Translations under genes and position numbers: made by a program
Part shown: in pieces, positions 34,907 to 44,128 of the stretch
How the letters are laid out: every line of letters starts with the position of its first letter
Position numbering within the stretch: position 1 is the first letter of the stretch
Source of the DNA: an uncultured Opitutia bacterium
Lineage (GTDB): Bacteria > Verrucomicrobiota > Verrucomicrobiia > Opitutales > Opitutaceae
DNA: 64,000 nt
Assembly (NCBI GenBank): GCA_903902745.1
Contig: CAIUWA010000016.1
Span: 1-64,000, forward strand
Direction of reading: 5' to 3'
Notes under the pieces: model-generated
Databases searched by the model: none
Told to the model about the DNA's origin: nothing
Seen by the model: only the letters and a program-made list of their open reading frames with translations

Positions 34907-36337
34907 TCAATGATTGCGGGCCGCGCTTTCCTCCGCCTCCAGAAGCTGGAGCCGGGCCATCCGCGCGTCGATCTGGTGGCGGATGACGGCCTCCTCCTGG
35001 CGGACCAGCGTGCAGCCGTCGGCCACGAGTTCGCCCGCGAGGTAAACCTGCTGCAGATTGCGCAGGCCGCAGGCGAGGACATAGGTCGCGACCGGGTCGT
35101 GGACGGGTCCCGTGTCCGGCATTCGTGGATCCACGACGAGGAAATCCGCGAACTTGCCCGGCTCGAGGCTGCCAACCTGCTGTTCTAGGCCGAGAATCTC
35201 CGCGCTGCCCATGGTGTGCAGGTAAAGCATGTCTCGCACGGAGAGAACTCCGGCGTCCTGGCAGCAGCCGCGAATGGCGTACAGGCCGGTGCGGAGATTC
35301 TCGAACGGATCGGACACGTCGGCGCAGGACTGGTCGTCGAGGCCCATGCCGACCTTGATGCCCGCCCGCAGGCAGGCGGGGATGTCGGGGACGCCCGAGC
35401 CGAGCCGGCCGTTGGCCAGCGGCTGCCAGCACACGCGGGCGCCGGCGGCCGCGGTGGCCGCGATGATTTCCGGCGTCGTGTGAATATAGTGCCCAAAGAT
35501 GAAATCCGGCCCCAGCGCGCCCGCCTGCCGGTACCACGCGAACTTCGCCTGCTGCTCCGGCACGCGCTCGGGGCTTTCGAGGAAATGGGCCTGATTGATC
35601 AGGCCGAACTCGCGCATGAAACGCACCTCCCGGTGCGCCACCGCGATGTCCGGCGCCAGCTGCACCCAGCCGCTGATCGCCATCTTCAGGAAAAGCGGAT
35701 CGCCCGAAAAATTCCGCGCGTATTCGAGGATGCGCCCGAACCGCCGGTGAATCTCATCCTCCGACCCGCGCGGGACGATGCTGACGCTGTTCACAAAACG
35801 GATGCCGGCATCGAGCTTGGCGCGAATCTGCGCCTGCTCGTAGGGCTCCTGATCGGGCGGCGACCCGACCGGTGCCTCGCCGACGCCGACGGATTTCTGC
35901 CCGCCGCCCAAGTCGCCGGAGTAAGTGAAATCATAGGCCGTGGTGATGCCGTTGCGCAGGAAGTCCACGGCCCCGTGCCGGCAAAACCAATAGAGATCCT
36001 CCGGCGTCGCATGTTGGATTAATCCGCGGATCGTCTCCAGCCAGCCGTAGAGCGTCCGGTCCGAGCCGAGGCCGCGCAGCGGGCTCTGGAAAAGATGGCT
36101 GTGGGCCGAGACGAAACCGGGCGCGACAAACCGCCCCTGCGCATCAAGAACGGACGCTGCGGCCGTTCCCGGGGACGGATCGCCCGGGCCGATGGCAGTG
36201 ATCCGGCCGTCGGCCCCAACGCTCAGATGGCCCCGATAGGGCTCCTCGCGCAATCTTCCGGTGATGATCAGCGCGTTGGTGACGAGCAGTTTGTCCGGTC
36301 GCGGCTCGCCGGCTTCGGGTGATAGTTTTCCTTTCAA
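34907..36337 (-). CDS. Amidohydrolase (cytosine/guanine deaminase-like, AtzB/TrzA superfamily)
   Basis: 476 residues. Metal-binding opening VAPGFVSAHSHLFQSPLRG (H-x-H), further His in FGHYIHTTPEIIAA, and the late acidic segment VGMGLDDQSCADVSDPFENL, matching subtype III amidohydrolases that remove amino or chloro groups from N-heterocycles. The composite-barrel ends (LLVTNALIITG, FADFLVVDPRMP) are present. Transcribed just before the Rieske oxygenase gene, suggesting stepwise breakdown of an N-containing ring. Which compound is used cannot be told. It is not an allophanate hydrolase, which belongs to a different (amidase) family. Confidence 0.88.
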   Translation of the reverse strand: MKGKLSPEAGEPRPDKLLVTNALIITGRLREEPYRGHLSVGADGRITAIGPGDPSPGTAAASVLDAQGRFVAPGFVSAHSHLFQSPLRGLGSDRTLYGWLETIRGLIQHATPEDLYWFCRHGAVDFLRNGITTAYDFTYSGDLGGGQKSVGVGEAPVGSPPDQEPYEQAQIRAKLDAGIRFVNSVSIVPRGSEDEIHRRFGRILEYARNFSGDPLFLKMAISGWVQLAPDIAVAHREVRFMREFGLINQAHFLESPERVPEQQAKFAWYRQAGALGPDFIFGHYIHTTPEIIAATAAAGARVCWQPLANGRLGSGVPDIPACLRAGIKVGMGLDDQSCADVSDPFENLRTGLYAIRGCCQDAGVLSVRDMLYLHTMGSAEILGLEQQVGSLEPGKFADFLVVDPRMPDTGPVHDPVATYVLACGLRNLQQVYLAGELVADGCTLVRQEEAVIRHQIDARMARLQLLEAEESAARNH

Positions 36338-36543
36338 GTGGGGGCGGGTTGGAATGAGTCCCGGGATGGTTTCAAGCTTTCAACCGGGGCCTTCCTGCAC
36401 GTCCCGCACCAATTCCGGCCGGACTAATGACCTCGAACCAACAGACCAGAGGGAGCCTGGCTGGGATGATTTGTCCGGCTGAAGCATAGCCACTTAAGCA
36501 GGCGGAGGGCCACGCCGGCCGAGCGGAGGGGCTCGGATTCCTT

Positions 36544-36558
36544 GGCATGGTCTTTGCA
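36544..36558 (+). promoter_or_regulatory. Possible sigma-54 promoter (weak)
   Basis: GG at 36544-36545 and GC at 36556-36557 are separated by exactly 10 nt within TGGCATGGTCTTTGCA, fitting the -24/-12 pattern. It ends only 15 nt before the ATG of the histidine kinase gene, leaving almost no leader, so it could be chance. Confidence 0.25.
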
Positions 36559-36572
36559 ATGCCCGTGCCGGC

Positions 36573-38627
36573 ATGAATTCTCCTGGCAAAGATTCGGGCC
36601 CGCCTGCGGCATCCGGGGAAGTCGCATGGCCCACTTCCCTCGAGCGCTTTGCCAGCATCGTGCAGAATGCCGTCGAGGGTATCTTCCAGTCGACCCCCGA
36701 TGGGCAATACCTGTTGGTGAACCCGGCCCTCGCGAAACTTTACGGCTACAACTCACCCGACGAGCTGATGGCCAATGTGCAGGACATCTCACGGACCATC
36801 TACGTCGACGCCACCGTGCGCGAGGAGTTCAAGCGGCTCATGGCGGAAAACGGCGAGGTGCGCGGCTTGGAATACCAGGTGCGCCGCAAGGACGGCGGCA
36901 TCCTCTGGATTTCCGAACATGCGCGGACGGTGCGCGACGAGGGGGGCCGCGTGCTTTATTACGAGGGATTCATCCAGGACATCTCGCGCCGCAAGCACGC
37001 CGAGGATGAGCTGCGCACGGCCAAGGAGGCCGCCGAGGCCGCGAGCCGGGCCAAAAGCCAGTTCCTCGCCGTCATGAGCCACGAGATCCGCACGCCGATG
37101 AACGGCGTTATCGGCATGGCGTCGCTGCTGCTCGATTCACCCCTCAGCCCGGAACAACACGACTATGTCGAAACCATCCGCCACAGCGGCGACTCCCTGC
37201 TGACCCTGATCAACGACATCCTCGACTTTTCCAAGATCGAGTCCGGCCGGCTGGAGCTGGAGCACGAGGAATTTGTCCTGCGCGAGTGCATCGAGGGCGC
37301 GCTGGACCTGCTGGCGCCCCGCGCGGCCGAAAAGCAGATCGACCTGCTCTACGAGATCAGCGAGGGGGCGCCGGCCATGGTGCGCGGCGACACCACGCGG
37401 CTGCGGCAGATCATCGTCAACCTGCTGAGCAACGCCGTAAAATTTACCGAGCGCGGTGAAGTGGTGCTCACGCTGCGGGCCGAGCCCCTGCCCGCCCTGA
37501 GCCCCGTCGAAGGGCCCGCCACGCCCGGCAGCGCCGACCGCGCCCGGCTCTTCATCGCCGTCCGCGACACCGGCATCGGCATTCCGTCGGCGGCGATGAG
37601 CCGGCTGTTTCAGTCGTTCTCACAGGTGGATGCCTCGACCACGCGCCGCTATGGCGGCACCGGACTGGGCCTGGTCATCAGCCAGCGTCTCGCCGAGCAA
37701 ATGGGCGGCGAAATGAGCGCCGAAAGCGAGCCCGGACGCGGCTCGACGTTCCGCTTCAGCGTGGTCGTCGAGGTGACCCCGAACAAGCCGCTGCCCTACC
37801 ACATCTCGCCGCGCGCGGTGCTGGGCGGCAAACACTTGCTGCTCGTCGACGACAACCCCACCAACCTGCACATCCTGACCAAATTCGCCCAGAACTGGGA
37901 GATCATCCCCCACACCGCCACCTCGGGGGTGGAGGCGCTGGCGCTCATCGAGGCCGGAATCCATTTTGATTTCGCGATCCTCGACATGCAGATGCCGGCG
38001 ATGGATGGCGCCATGCTCGCGCGGGAAATCCGCCGCCTGCGCATCCCGGAGGAGCTGCCCCTTGTGCTGCTCACCTCGCTCGGGCAGCGCGAACTGGCCG
38101 GGGACAAAAACCTTTTCGCGGTCTCCCTGACCAAGCCCGCCAAGCCCGGGCAGATCCTCGATGCGCTGGTGCGCGTCCTGACCCACGGCCACGCCGTGAC
38201 CAACCGGGCCCGCCATTCCGCCCCGCCGATGAAGGACCAGACCATCCACCGCGAGCGCGTGCTGCTGGCGGAGGACAACTCGGTCAACCAGAAGGTCGCC
38301 CTCCGAATGCTCGAGCGGCTAAACTACCGTGCTGATCTCGCCGCCAACGGGATCGAGGTGTTGGAAGCCGTGCGCCGCCAAACCTACGACATCATCATCA
38401 TGGACATCCATATGCCGGAGATGGACGGCCTGGAGGCGACGCGCCGGCTGCGAGCCGAGCCGCCGGGGGGATACCGGCCGTGGATCGTGGCCCTCACGGC
38501 CAACGCCATGCAGGGCGACCGGGAAATGTGCCTGGCCGCGGGCATGGACGATTACGTCAGCAAGCCGATCAAGACACCCGAGCTCGCCGCCGCTCTCGCC
38601 CGCGCCCGGGCGGCGCTGGCGCGATAG
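36573..38627 (+). CDS. Hybrid sensor histidine kinase (PAS-HisKA-HATPase-REC-REC)
   Basis: 684 residues, no membrane segment. PAS domain about 24-145 ([39 protein letters not shown]); HisKA with phospho-acceptor His at about residue 170 ([13 protein letters not shown]); HATPase about 275-415 with N-box [17 protein letters not shown] and [13 protein letters not shown]. Two receiver domains follow: the first with [19 protein letters not shown] and LTKPAKP, the second with [21 protein letters not shown] and YVSKPIK; both keep acceptor Asp and Lys. No HPt is seen, so a separate phosphotransfer protein is likely. A class B repeat is translated in the HATPase domain. The input signal is unknown. 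Confidence 0.9.
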   Translation: MNSPGKDSGPPAASGEVAWPTSLERFASIVQNAVEGIFQSTPDGQYLLVNPALAKLYGYNSPDELMANVQDISRTIYVDATVREEFKRLMAENGEVRGLEYQVRRKDGGILWISEHARTVRDEGGRVLYYEGFIQDISRRKHAEDELRTAKEAAEAASRAKSQFLAVMSHEIRTPMNGVIGMASLLLDSPLSPEQHDYVETIRHSGDSLLTLINDILDFSKIESGRLELEHEEFVLRECIEGALDLLAPRAAEKQIDLLYEISEGAPAMVRGDTTRLRQIIVNLLSNAVKFTERGEVVLTLRAEPLPALSPVEGPATPGSADRARLFIAVRDTGIGIPSAAMSRLFQSFSQVDASTTRRYGGTGLGLVISQRLAEQMGGEMSAESEPGRGSTFRFSVVVEVTPNKPLPYHISPRAVLGGKHLLLVDDNPTNLHILTKFAQNWEIIPHTATSGVEALALIEAGIHFDFAILDMQMPAMDGAMLAREIRRLRIPEELPLVLLTSLGQRELAGDKNLFAVSLTKPAKPGQILDALVRVLTHGHAVTNRARHSAPPMKDQTIHRERVLLAEDNSVNQKVALRMLERLNYRADLAANGIEVLEAVRRQTYDIIIMDIHMPEMDGLEATRRLRAEPPGGYRPWIVALTANAMQGDREMCLAAGMDDYVSKPIKTPELAAALARARAALAR
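37488..37525. repeat. Class B repeat translated inside the histidine kinase gene
   Basis: GCCCTGAGCCCCGTCGAAGG is a typical member of the widespread 'CCTGAGC..GTCGAAGGGC' family. It is in frame and gives residues about 306-318 ([12 protein letters not shown]), between the strand ending VVLTLRAE and the strand [12 protein letters not shown]. Confidence 0.8.
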
Positions 38628-38663
38628 GTCCGCGCAAGTGACGCAGTAATCCAGCGGGGCGTT

Positions 38664-41600
38664 TCATCCTTCGAGCACGACCAGCGTTTCTCCGGCGCCG
38701 ACCGGACGGCCCTCGACGCAGCGCACCTCCCGCACCCGGCCGGCGCGGCTGGCCAAGATGGTGACCTCCATTTTCATCGACTCCAGGATCACGAGCGGGT
38801 CGCCGTCCTTGACCCGGTCGCCGGCGGCCACCGCTATTTTCCAAACATTGCCGGGAATATGCGCGGGCACCGCCGTGCAGCCCGCCGGAATGGCCTCGGG
38901 GCTGAGCTCGGCCGCGGCTTCCGCCCCGGCGGAAAAATTGAGCTGGCCGCTGTCCTCCCAGCGCTTCCGCTCGGCCTCGAACGCGGCCTGCTGGCGGGTC
39001 TTGGCCGCCGTAATGCCCGCGGCGTTTTTCCGCCGGAATTTTTCGTAGTCGCCCAGCCGGAAGGTCGTTTCCTCGATTTTCAGCTTCACGCGGCCCTGCG
39101 GCAGGTCGTCGCGAAATTTCATCAGCTCGGCGTTCGTGACCGGATAAAACCGGATCTGGTCGAAGAACCGCAGCAGCCACGGCTTCCCTTCCGTGAAGTC
39201 CGCCGTCTGCCGGTAGCGGTTCCACATCTGGCAGGTGCGGCCGATGAACTGGTAGCCGCCCGGGCCCTCCATCCCGTAGATGCAGAGATAGGCGCCGCCG
39301 ATGCCGACGGCGTTTTCGGGCGTCCATGTCCGCGCGGGATTGTACTTCGTGGTGACCAGGCGGTGGCGTGGATCCACCGGCGTCGCCACCGGGGCGCCCA
39401 GATAAACATCGCCCAGCGCCAGCACGAGGTAGCTCGCCTCAAAGACGATCCGGTGGACGTCCTCCACGCGGTCCAGGCCGTTGATGCGGCGGATGAATTC
39501 AATGTTGCTCGGACACCAGGGCGCATCCTTGCGGACGATCTGCATGTATTTGCGGATGGCGAGGAGCGTGGACTCGTCCTCCCACGATAGCGGCAGGTGG
39601 ACGATGCGCGAGGGCACCTCCATTTTCGCCACCGCCGGCAGCGCGCCCTCCGCCCGCAGCAGGGTTTTCATCAACCGGGCCAGCGGCAGCACGCGTGGAT
39701 CGAAATGCACCTGCAGCGAGCGGATGCCCGGCGTCAGGTCCACCAAGCCGCGCAACCGCCGGCCCTCCAGCCACGTCTGGAGCGCATACACGCGCAGGCG
39801 CAACGCGAGGTCGAGGACGAGCGGGCCGTATTCGATCAGGAGGTTGCAGTCACCGGCCCGGCGGTAACAGACCGCGGGAGCATCCGGGCGCTCGGAAATC
39901 TGGTGGAGGATGGCGGGTTCGGGGAGCGCGTAGTTGGCAGTTGGTAGTTGGTAGTTAGGTTTTGCCTGCGTGGGTTTGATACCAATTCCCAACTGCCAAC
40001 TGCCAACTACTCCGGCCCGTTGTCGCGCCGTCCCCAATGCCTCAATTTCCCCATCCTGCGTATCCGCGGCGATCCTCGCCTGCTCCGCCGTCAAGGGCCG
40101 GAACCTGACCTTGTCCCCGGGTTTGAGCTGGCCCGTTTTCCACAGCTCGGCCCGGACAATCGTGGCCGGACAGACAAAGCCGCCGCAGCTCGGGCCGTCG
40201 GGCCCGAGGATGATCGGCATGTCGCCGGTGAAATCGATGGCGCCGATGGCGTAGGCGTTGTCATGGATGTTCGAGGGATGCAGGCCGGCCTCGCCGCCGT
40301 CGCGCCGCGCCCAGGCGGGCTTGGGCCCGATGAGCCGCACGCCCGTGCGCGCGGAATTATAGTGCACCTCGTAGGCCGTGCTGAAGAGCGTCGCGATGTC
40401 GTCCTCGGTGAAAAAGTCCGGCGCGCCGTGCGGCCCGTAGAGCACGCCGATTTGCCACTCATGGGTGAGCGGTGGCAGGAGGGGTTTGGGCAGACGGGGA
40501 GAAGAAGTAGTTGGTAGTTGGTAGTTGGCAGTTGGTGCTTCGGATTTCGGACCTGCTGGCGAGGGGTTGCCACCAACTGCCAAATCCAAACTGCCAACTA
40601 CGGATCGATTCACCCTCATCACATCCCCCGCCCGCAAGGCCCGGCCCGCGTGTCCGCCAAACAAGCCGAGCGTGAACGTCGCCTTGCTGCCAAGGTAGTC
40701 CGGCACATCGAGGCCGTGGCGGATCGCAAGGTACGCGCGAAGGCCGGGCCCCTCGACCGCGCCGAGGCGGAGCGTCTGGCCGGCTTTCACCCGCAGGGCG
40801 CGGTGGTAGGCGGCCGGCCGGCCATCGAGCGTGGCGGGTAGATGCGCTCCTGTCAGCGCGATGACCGCGGGGGTGTTGAACCGCAGCGTTGGGCCGCTGA
40901 CAGTGATCTCGAGTCCGGCAGCGGTGGCTGCATTGCCGACCAGCCGATTGGCCAGGCGGAACGAGCGGTCGTCCATCGGCCCCGAGGGCGGCACCCCCAC
41001 CGCCCAGTAACCGAGACGGCCGGGAAAATCCTGCACGGTCGTCTGGGTGCCGCCCTCGAGGACATCGATGGTCGAGGGGACATAAGGCAGGCCGTTGAGA
41101 TACTTCGTCGTCACCCCGCCGGCGCGAAATCCGGCCGAGGCGGCAATCTGGCGGAGGTAGGCGAGGTTCGTCTCCAGCCCGTGGAGCCGGGTGCCGGCCA
41201 GCGCCGCGTCCAGCCGCCGCAGGGCCTCGGACCGGTTGCGCCCCTTCACAATGATTTTCGCAAGGAGGGGATCGTAAAACGCGGAAACCTCCGTGCCTCG
41301 CTCCACCCAGGTCTCGACGCGCGCCGCGGCGGAAAAATGCACGTCGGTCAGGATGCCGGCCGCCGGCTGGAAATTCTTGCCGGGATCCTCGGCATAAACC
41401 CGCACCTGGATCGACGCGCCGGAGGTGGCCGGACGCCAGCGTGAGAGATCGATCTCCCCGGCCGCAGCGCGCAGCATCCACTCGACGAGGTCGATGCCCG
41501 TCACTTCCTCCGTGACGCCATGCTCGACCTGCAGGCGGGTGTTGACCTCCAGGAAATAAAATTCGCCCGTGGCCTGATCGTAGACGAATTCGACGGTGCC

Positions 41601-42410
41601 TGCATTCCGGTAGCCGGCCGCCGCACCCAGCCGCACCGCCGCTTCAAGGAGGCGCGCGCGCTGCCCCGGAGTCAGGCCGGGCGCGGGGGTTTCCTCGATA
41701 ACCTTCTGGTTTCGGCGCTGGACGGAGCAATCACGCTCGCCGAGGGCGACGACCCGGCCGTGACTGTCACCGAAGATCTGCACTTCGATGTGCCGGGCCT
41801 GCTCGACAAATTTTTCCAGGAAGATGCCGCCCTCCTTGAAATTGTTTTTGGCCAGCCGTCCCACCGCGGCGAAGGCCGCCGCCAGTTCATCCGGGCGGCG
41901 AATGAGCGCCATGCCGATCCCGCCGCCACCCGCCGTGCTTTTTAACATCAGCGGATAGCCGATCTGGGTCGCCTCGGTCCGCGCCTGGGCCTCGTCGCGA
42001 AGCAGCCCGGAGCCGGGCAGCAGCGGAACTCCGTGTTCCTGCGCCAGTGCCCGCGCAGCATGCTTGAGCCCGAACATCCGCATCTGGTCGCCGGTCGGGC
42101 CGATGAAAACGAGGCCGGCTGCGACACACGCGTCGGCAAACGCGGGGTTTTCCGAGAGAAAGCCGTAGCCCGGATGAATTGCCTGGGCGCCGCAGGCTTG
42201 GGCCGCGGCGATGATTTTCCCGGCATCCAGGTAACTCTGTGCCGCTGGCGCCGGCCCGATGGGCACGGCCTCGTCACAAGCCGTGACGTGCATCGAGTGG
42301 CTGTCCGCCTCCGAATAAACGGCGACCGACTTCACCCCCATGCGCCGCAGCGTGCGGGCAATCCGGCACGCGATGGCGCCGCGGTTGGCAATAAGAACCT
42401 TGGAAAACAT
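38664..42410 (-). CDS. uca: Urea carboxylase-family biotin enzyme (urea or guanidine carboxylase)
   Basis: 1248 residues. Biotin carboxylase about 1-455 (KVLIANRGAIACRIARTL, AGGGGIGM, EVNTRLQVEHGVTE); an AHS2/KipA-type half about 462-790 (TVQDFPGRLGYWAVGVPPSG; EWQIGVLYGPHGAPDFFTED); an AHS1/KipI-type half about 840-1080; and a biotinyl domain with biotin-Lys about 1213 (ILESMKMEV). It carboxylates urea or, in clusters with DUF1989 genes, guanidine. Two class A repeats are translated in frame at about 603-634 and 800-827, giving similar peptides (VVGSLDLAVGG, VVGSWQLGIG, PTANYQLP); the first is inside the AHS2 domain, the second in the linker. ATG 42410 overlaps the DUF1989 stop (TGATG). No allophanate hydrolase gene follows. 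Confidence 0.92.
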   Translation of the reverse strand: MFSKVLIANRGAIACRIARTLRRMGVKSVAVYSEADSHSMHVTACDEAVPIGPAPAAQSYLDAGKIIAAAQACGAQAIHPGYGFLSENPAFADACVAAGLVFIGPTGDQMRMFGLKHAARALAQEHGVPLLPGSGLLRDEAQARTEATQIGYPLMLKSTAGGGGIGMALIRRPDELAAAFAAVGRLAKNNFKEGGIFLEKFVEQARHIEVQIFGDSHGRVVALGERDCSVQRRNQKVIEETPAPGLTPGQRARLLEAAVRLGAAAGYRNAGTVEFVYDQATGEFYFLEVNTRLQVEHGVTEEVTGIDLVEWMLRAAAGEIDLSRWRPATSGASIQVRVYAEDPGKNFQPAAGILTDVHFSAAARVETWVERGTEVSAFYDPLLAKIIVKGRNRSEALRRLDAALAGTRLHGLETNLAYLRQIAASAGFRAGGVTTKYLNGLPYVPSTIDVLEGGTQTTVQDFPGRLGYWAVGVPPSGPMDDRSFRLANRLVGNAATAAGLEITVSGPTLRFNTPAVIALTGAHLPATLDGRPAAYHRALRVKAGQTLRLGAVEGPGLRAYLAIRHGLDVPDYLGSKATFTLGLFGGHAGRALRAGDVMRVNRSVVGSLDLAVGGNPSPAGPKSEAPTANYQLPTTSSPRLPKPLLPPLTHEWQIGVLYGPHGAPDFFTEDDIATLFSTAYEVHYNSARTGVRLIGPKPAWARRDGGEAGLHPSNIHDNAYAIGAIDFTGDMPIILGPDGPSCGGFVCPATIVRAELWKTGQLKPGDKVRFRPLTAEQARIAADTQDGEIEALGTARQRAGVVGSWQLGIGIKPTQAKPNYQLPTANYALPEPAILHQISERPDAPAVCYRRAGDCNLLIEYGPLVLDLALRLRVYALQTWLEGRRLRGLVDLTPGIRSLQVHFDPRVLPLARLMKTLLRAEGALPAVAKMEVPSRIVHLPLSWEDESTLLAIRKYMQIVRKDAPWCPSNIEFIRRINGLDRVEDVHRIVFEASYLVLALGDVYLGAPVATPVDPRHRLVTTKYNPARTWTPENAVGIGGAYLCIYGMEGPGGYQFIGRTCQMWNRYRQTADFTEGKPWLLRFFDQIRFYPVTNAELMKFRDDLPQGRVKLKIEETTFRLGDYEKFRRKNAAGITAAKTRQQAAFEAERKRWEDSGQLNFSAGAEAAAELSPEAIPAGCTAVPAHIPGNVWKIAVAAGDRVKDGDPLVILESMKMEVTILASRAGRVREVRCVEGRPVGAGETLVVLEG
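39930..40010. repeat. Class A repeat translated in uca (second insert)
   Basis: Left arm GTAGTTGGCAGTTGGTAGTT, right arm CCAATTCCCAACTGCCAACT; 81 nt overall. Read on the minus strand it gives GVVGSWQLGIG...PNYQLPTANYA in frame, between the AHS2 and AHS1 domains. Confidence 0.88.
40507..40601. repeat. Class A repeat translated in uca (first insert)
   Basis: Left arm GTAGTTGGTAGTTGGTAGTT, right arm near 40573-40601 (CCAACTGCC, CTGCCAACTAC). Read on the minus strand it gives SVVGSLDLAVGG...PTANYQLPTTSS within the AHS2 domain after GDVMRVNR. Same family and similar peptide to the second insert. Confidence 0.88.
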
Positions 42411-43042
42411 CACGAATTCCAAATCAGAATCTCGATCGGCGTCGGGTTGTAGGCGTTACAGGGATTATTTAACTGCGGGCAGTTGGATATGACGCAGACC
42501 ACATCCCGCTCGGCGCGGAGCTCGACGTAAAAGCCGGGGGCAGAAACCCCGTCCGCAAAGGTCAGGCGGCCGTCGGGCGTCACCGGCACGTTCATGAAGA
42601 AGTTGATGTTGCAGGTGATGTCGCGCTTGCCGAGGTCGGCCCGCCACGCGTGCACCCCGCAGATGAAGCTGTCGCGGCACGCGTGCATGTATTCCTTGTC
42701 CGCGGAATACCGCATCGTGTTGCTCTCGCGCGAACAGGCGCCGCCGAGCGTGTCGTGACGGCCGCAGGTGTCGGCGATGATCGTGAGCAGCACGTCGCCG
42801 CGGGTGGAGATGAGCTGAGTGCCGATCGAAAGATAGAGCGCCGCCTGGCGGCGGATGGTGTCGCTGGCGCTGTACCGGTTGAGCGGGTCGTGCGCGTCGT
42901 AGAACAGCGTGTCCGCGGCCTGGTTGCCCTCGACGTCAACGATGCGCAGCACCGACCCGCGCTTGATCTCATGCGTCCACGGGTCGCCGGCCGGGATGAT
43001 GTGGCGGTAGGAGGCGTGGGCGGGGTTGAGGGGGCTGGTCAT
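42410..43042 (-). CDS. DUF1989 urea-carboxylase-associated protein (candidate carboxyguanidine deiminase subunit)
   Basis: 210 residues. Family motif [20 protein letters not shown] and the C-terminal [21 protein letters not shown] are present, together with [25 protein letters not shown]1989 pairs next to urea-carboxylase genes have been linked to carboxyguanidine deiminase (CgdAB), which makes allophanate from carboxyguanidine. Conserved cysteines and histidines suggest a metal or catalytic site. Its stop overlaps the uca start. Separated from the other DUF1989 gene by a class A repeat. Confidence 0.88.
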   Translation of the reverse strand: MTSPLNPAHASYRHIIPAGDPWTHEIKRGSVLRIVDVEGNQAADTLFYDAHDPLNRYSASDTIRRQAALYLSIGTQLISTRGDVLLTIIADTCGRHDTLGGACSRESNTMRYSADKEYMHACRDSFICGVHAWRADLGKRDITCNINFFMNVPVTPDGRLTFADGVSAPGFYVELRAERDVVCVISNCPQLNNPCNAYNPTPIEILIWNS

Positions 43043-43054
43043 GGTGAAGGGGCA

Positions 43055-43154
43055 GTAGTTGGTCGTTCGCAGTTGGTATTTGGTGGCCTAGGGCGAAGGT
43101 GGAAGTTTTGTCCCGTGGTTCGGGACCAACTGCCAATTCCCAACTACCAATTAC
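43055..43154. repeat. Class A repeat between the two DUF1989 genes, supplying a stop codon
   Basis: GTAGTTGGTCG on the left, CCAATTCCCAACTACCAATT on the right. On the minus strand the element edge reads GTAATTGGTAGTTGGGAATT; its TAA (43151-43153) is the stop of the upstream DUF1989 gene. Confidence 0.85.
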
Positions 43155-43894
43155 CCACGCAGCGCGTGATACTCCTCCGTGTTTTTGAAGGCCCGTTCGT
43201 TTTCCGGCCGCGAGCGACGACACGCGTCTTCGGGCCCGGGAGGCGCGGTGCGAAAAACTTCCAGCCGGATCTCGCGCGGATGGTACTGCGGATCCGGATC
43301 GAGCGGGTGCTGGCAGGCGTTGAGGACGACCAGCGTGTCCATCTCCAGCCGCAGATCGACATGGTCGCCCGGCTTGGAGTGGCCGGGCACGAAGGTCAGG
43401 CGGCCCGCGTCATCGGCGGTTACCTTGGAAAACAGGTTCACATTCGGCACGAGGTCACGCTCGCCGAGACCCCATTTGGCCAGCTCGATCAGAAAGCAGT
43501 CGCGGGCATTGCGGAACCAGTCGTTGCGCGCGGTCTGGTAGTTTTTCACGCCATATTTCTCCGCCACCAGCCCGGCGTCGGAACCGCCGCAGACCGTGTC
43601 GTGCCAGCCCACGGTGTCGGCTGTGAGGGAGGCCAGGACCCGGCCCATGTCGGAATGCAGGCAATAAGGCTGCCGCAGATAAAAGATGTGCTGCCCCTTC
43701 AGCGTATCGGGCATGTTGTAACGCTCGCCCGGCACGGCGGCGTTGTAGAGCAGCAGGCCCACGTTGGCCCCGCCCTCCCGGTCCGTCAGGCGGAGCGTCT
43801 TCCCCCGCGACACGACGCCCGACCACATGCCGGCATGGGTCAGCGTCCGCGTATAAAGCGGCGCTTCCGGCGCAAGGTTGATGATCGGATCCAT
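43151..43894 (-). CDS. DUF1989 urea-carboxylase-associated protein, second subunit
   Basis: 247 residues, a paralogue of the 210-residue neighbour: [20 protein letters not shown] matches its [10 protein letters not shown] motif, and [12 protein letters not shown] its NCPQ motif. [29 protein letters not shown] and [19 protein letters not shown] are typical of the UAAP1 branch. Probably forms the heteromeric enzyme with the other subunit. The C-terminus (EYHALRG) and TAA stop abut a class A repeat. The 234 nt upstream hold a weak operator-like sequence, a hairpin and another class A repeat. Confidence 0.88.
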   Translation of the reverse strand: MDPIINLAPEAPLYTRTLTHAGMWSGVVSRGKTLRLTDREGGANVGLLLYNAAVPGERYNMPDTLKGQHIFYLRQPYCLHSDMGRVLASLTADTVGWHDTVCGGSDAGLVAEKYGVKNYQTARNDWFRNARDCFLIELAKWGLGERDLVPNVNLFSKVTADDAGRLTFVPGHSKPGDHVDLRLEMDTLVVLNACQHPLDPDPQYHPREIRLEVFRTAPPGPEDACRRSRPENERAFKNTEEYHALRG

Positions 43895-43901
43895 GGCTGG
43901 C

Positions 43902-43929
43902 GTGTTACGTTTGTACTATTTCGTATGAA
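43902..43929. promoter_or_regulatory. Operator-like sequence upstream of the DUF1989 gene (weak)
   Basis: GTGTTACGTTTGTACTATTT followed by CGTATGAA. It aligns with the stronger motif at 47760-47787: first half-site identical (GTGTTACG), AT-rich centre of equal length, second half degenerate. Seven nt from the DUF1989 ATG. Confidence 0.4.
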
Positions 43930-43953
43930 TCATGGAAAGCAAGGAGTGTGCCG

Positions 43954-43972
43954 CCTCTCGCGAAGCGAGAGG
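43954..43972 (-). promoter_or_regulatory. Hairpin in the leader of the DUF1989 gene
   Basis: CCTCTCGC and GCGAGAGG are perfectly complementary around a 3-nt loop. Lies 60 nt upstream of the DUF1989 start and directly next to a class A repeat. Could be part of that repeat's boundary, an attenuator or a processing site. Confidence 0.45.
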
Positions 43973-44111
43973 GGAAATTGGTGGTTGGGAGTTGGGAATT
44001 GGTGAAAACCCGTCGGCCCTCGTCTCGCAGGGAATGGTTCGCGCGCCTTGGGCCTACCACCCCGATCCCGTCCCTTCGAAACCAATTCCCAATTCCTAAC
44101 TCCCAACTATC
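43972..44111. repeat. Class A repeat between nikR-like and DUF1989 genes
   Basis: AATTGGTGGTTGGGAGTTGG (left) mirrors CCAATTCCCAATTCCTAACT with CCCAACTAT (right), around about 75 nt. Next to the 18-nt perfect palindrome at 44111-44128. Confidence 0.85.
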
Positions 44112-44128
44112 CGCGGCGGCCGCCGCGG
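44111..44128. repeat. 18-nt perfect GC palindrome at the nikR-like stop codon
   Basis: CCGCGGCGGCCGCCGCGG is fully self-complementary and begins one base after the regulator's TGA. Similar GGCGGCC...GGCCGCC stems edge the class A element at 44565-44815, so this may be a boundary module of that family or a terminator. Confidence 0.6.

Noticed and set aside
34896-35537. N-terminal extension of the Rieske oxygenase to 586 residues
   Set aside because: The extra residues overlap the amidohydrolase gene in another frame and show no domain; Rieske similarity starts at the ATG at 34895.
34907-36337. Amidohydrolase as the missing allophanate hydrolase
   Set aside because: It has the H-x-H metallo-hydrolase pattern, whereas allophanate hydrolase is a Ser-Ser-Lys amidase-signature enzyme.
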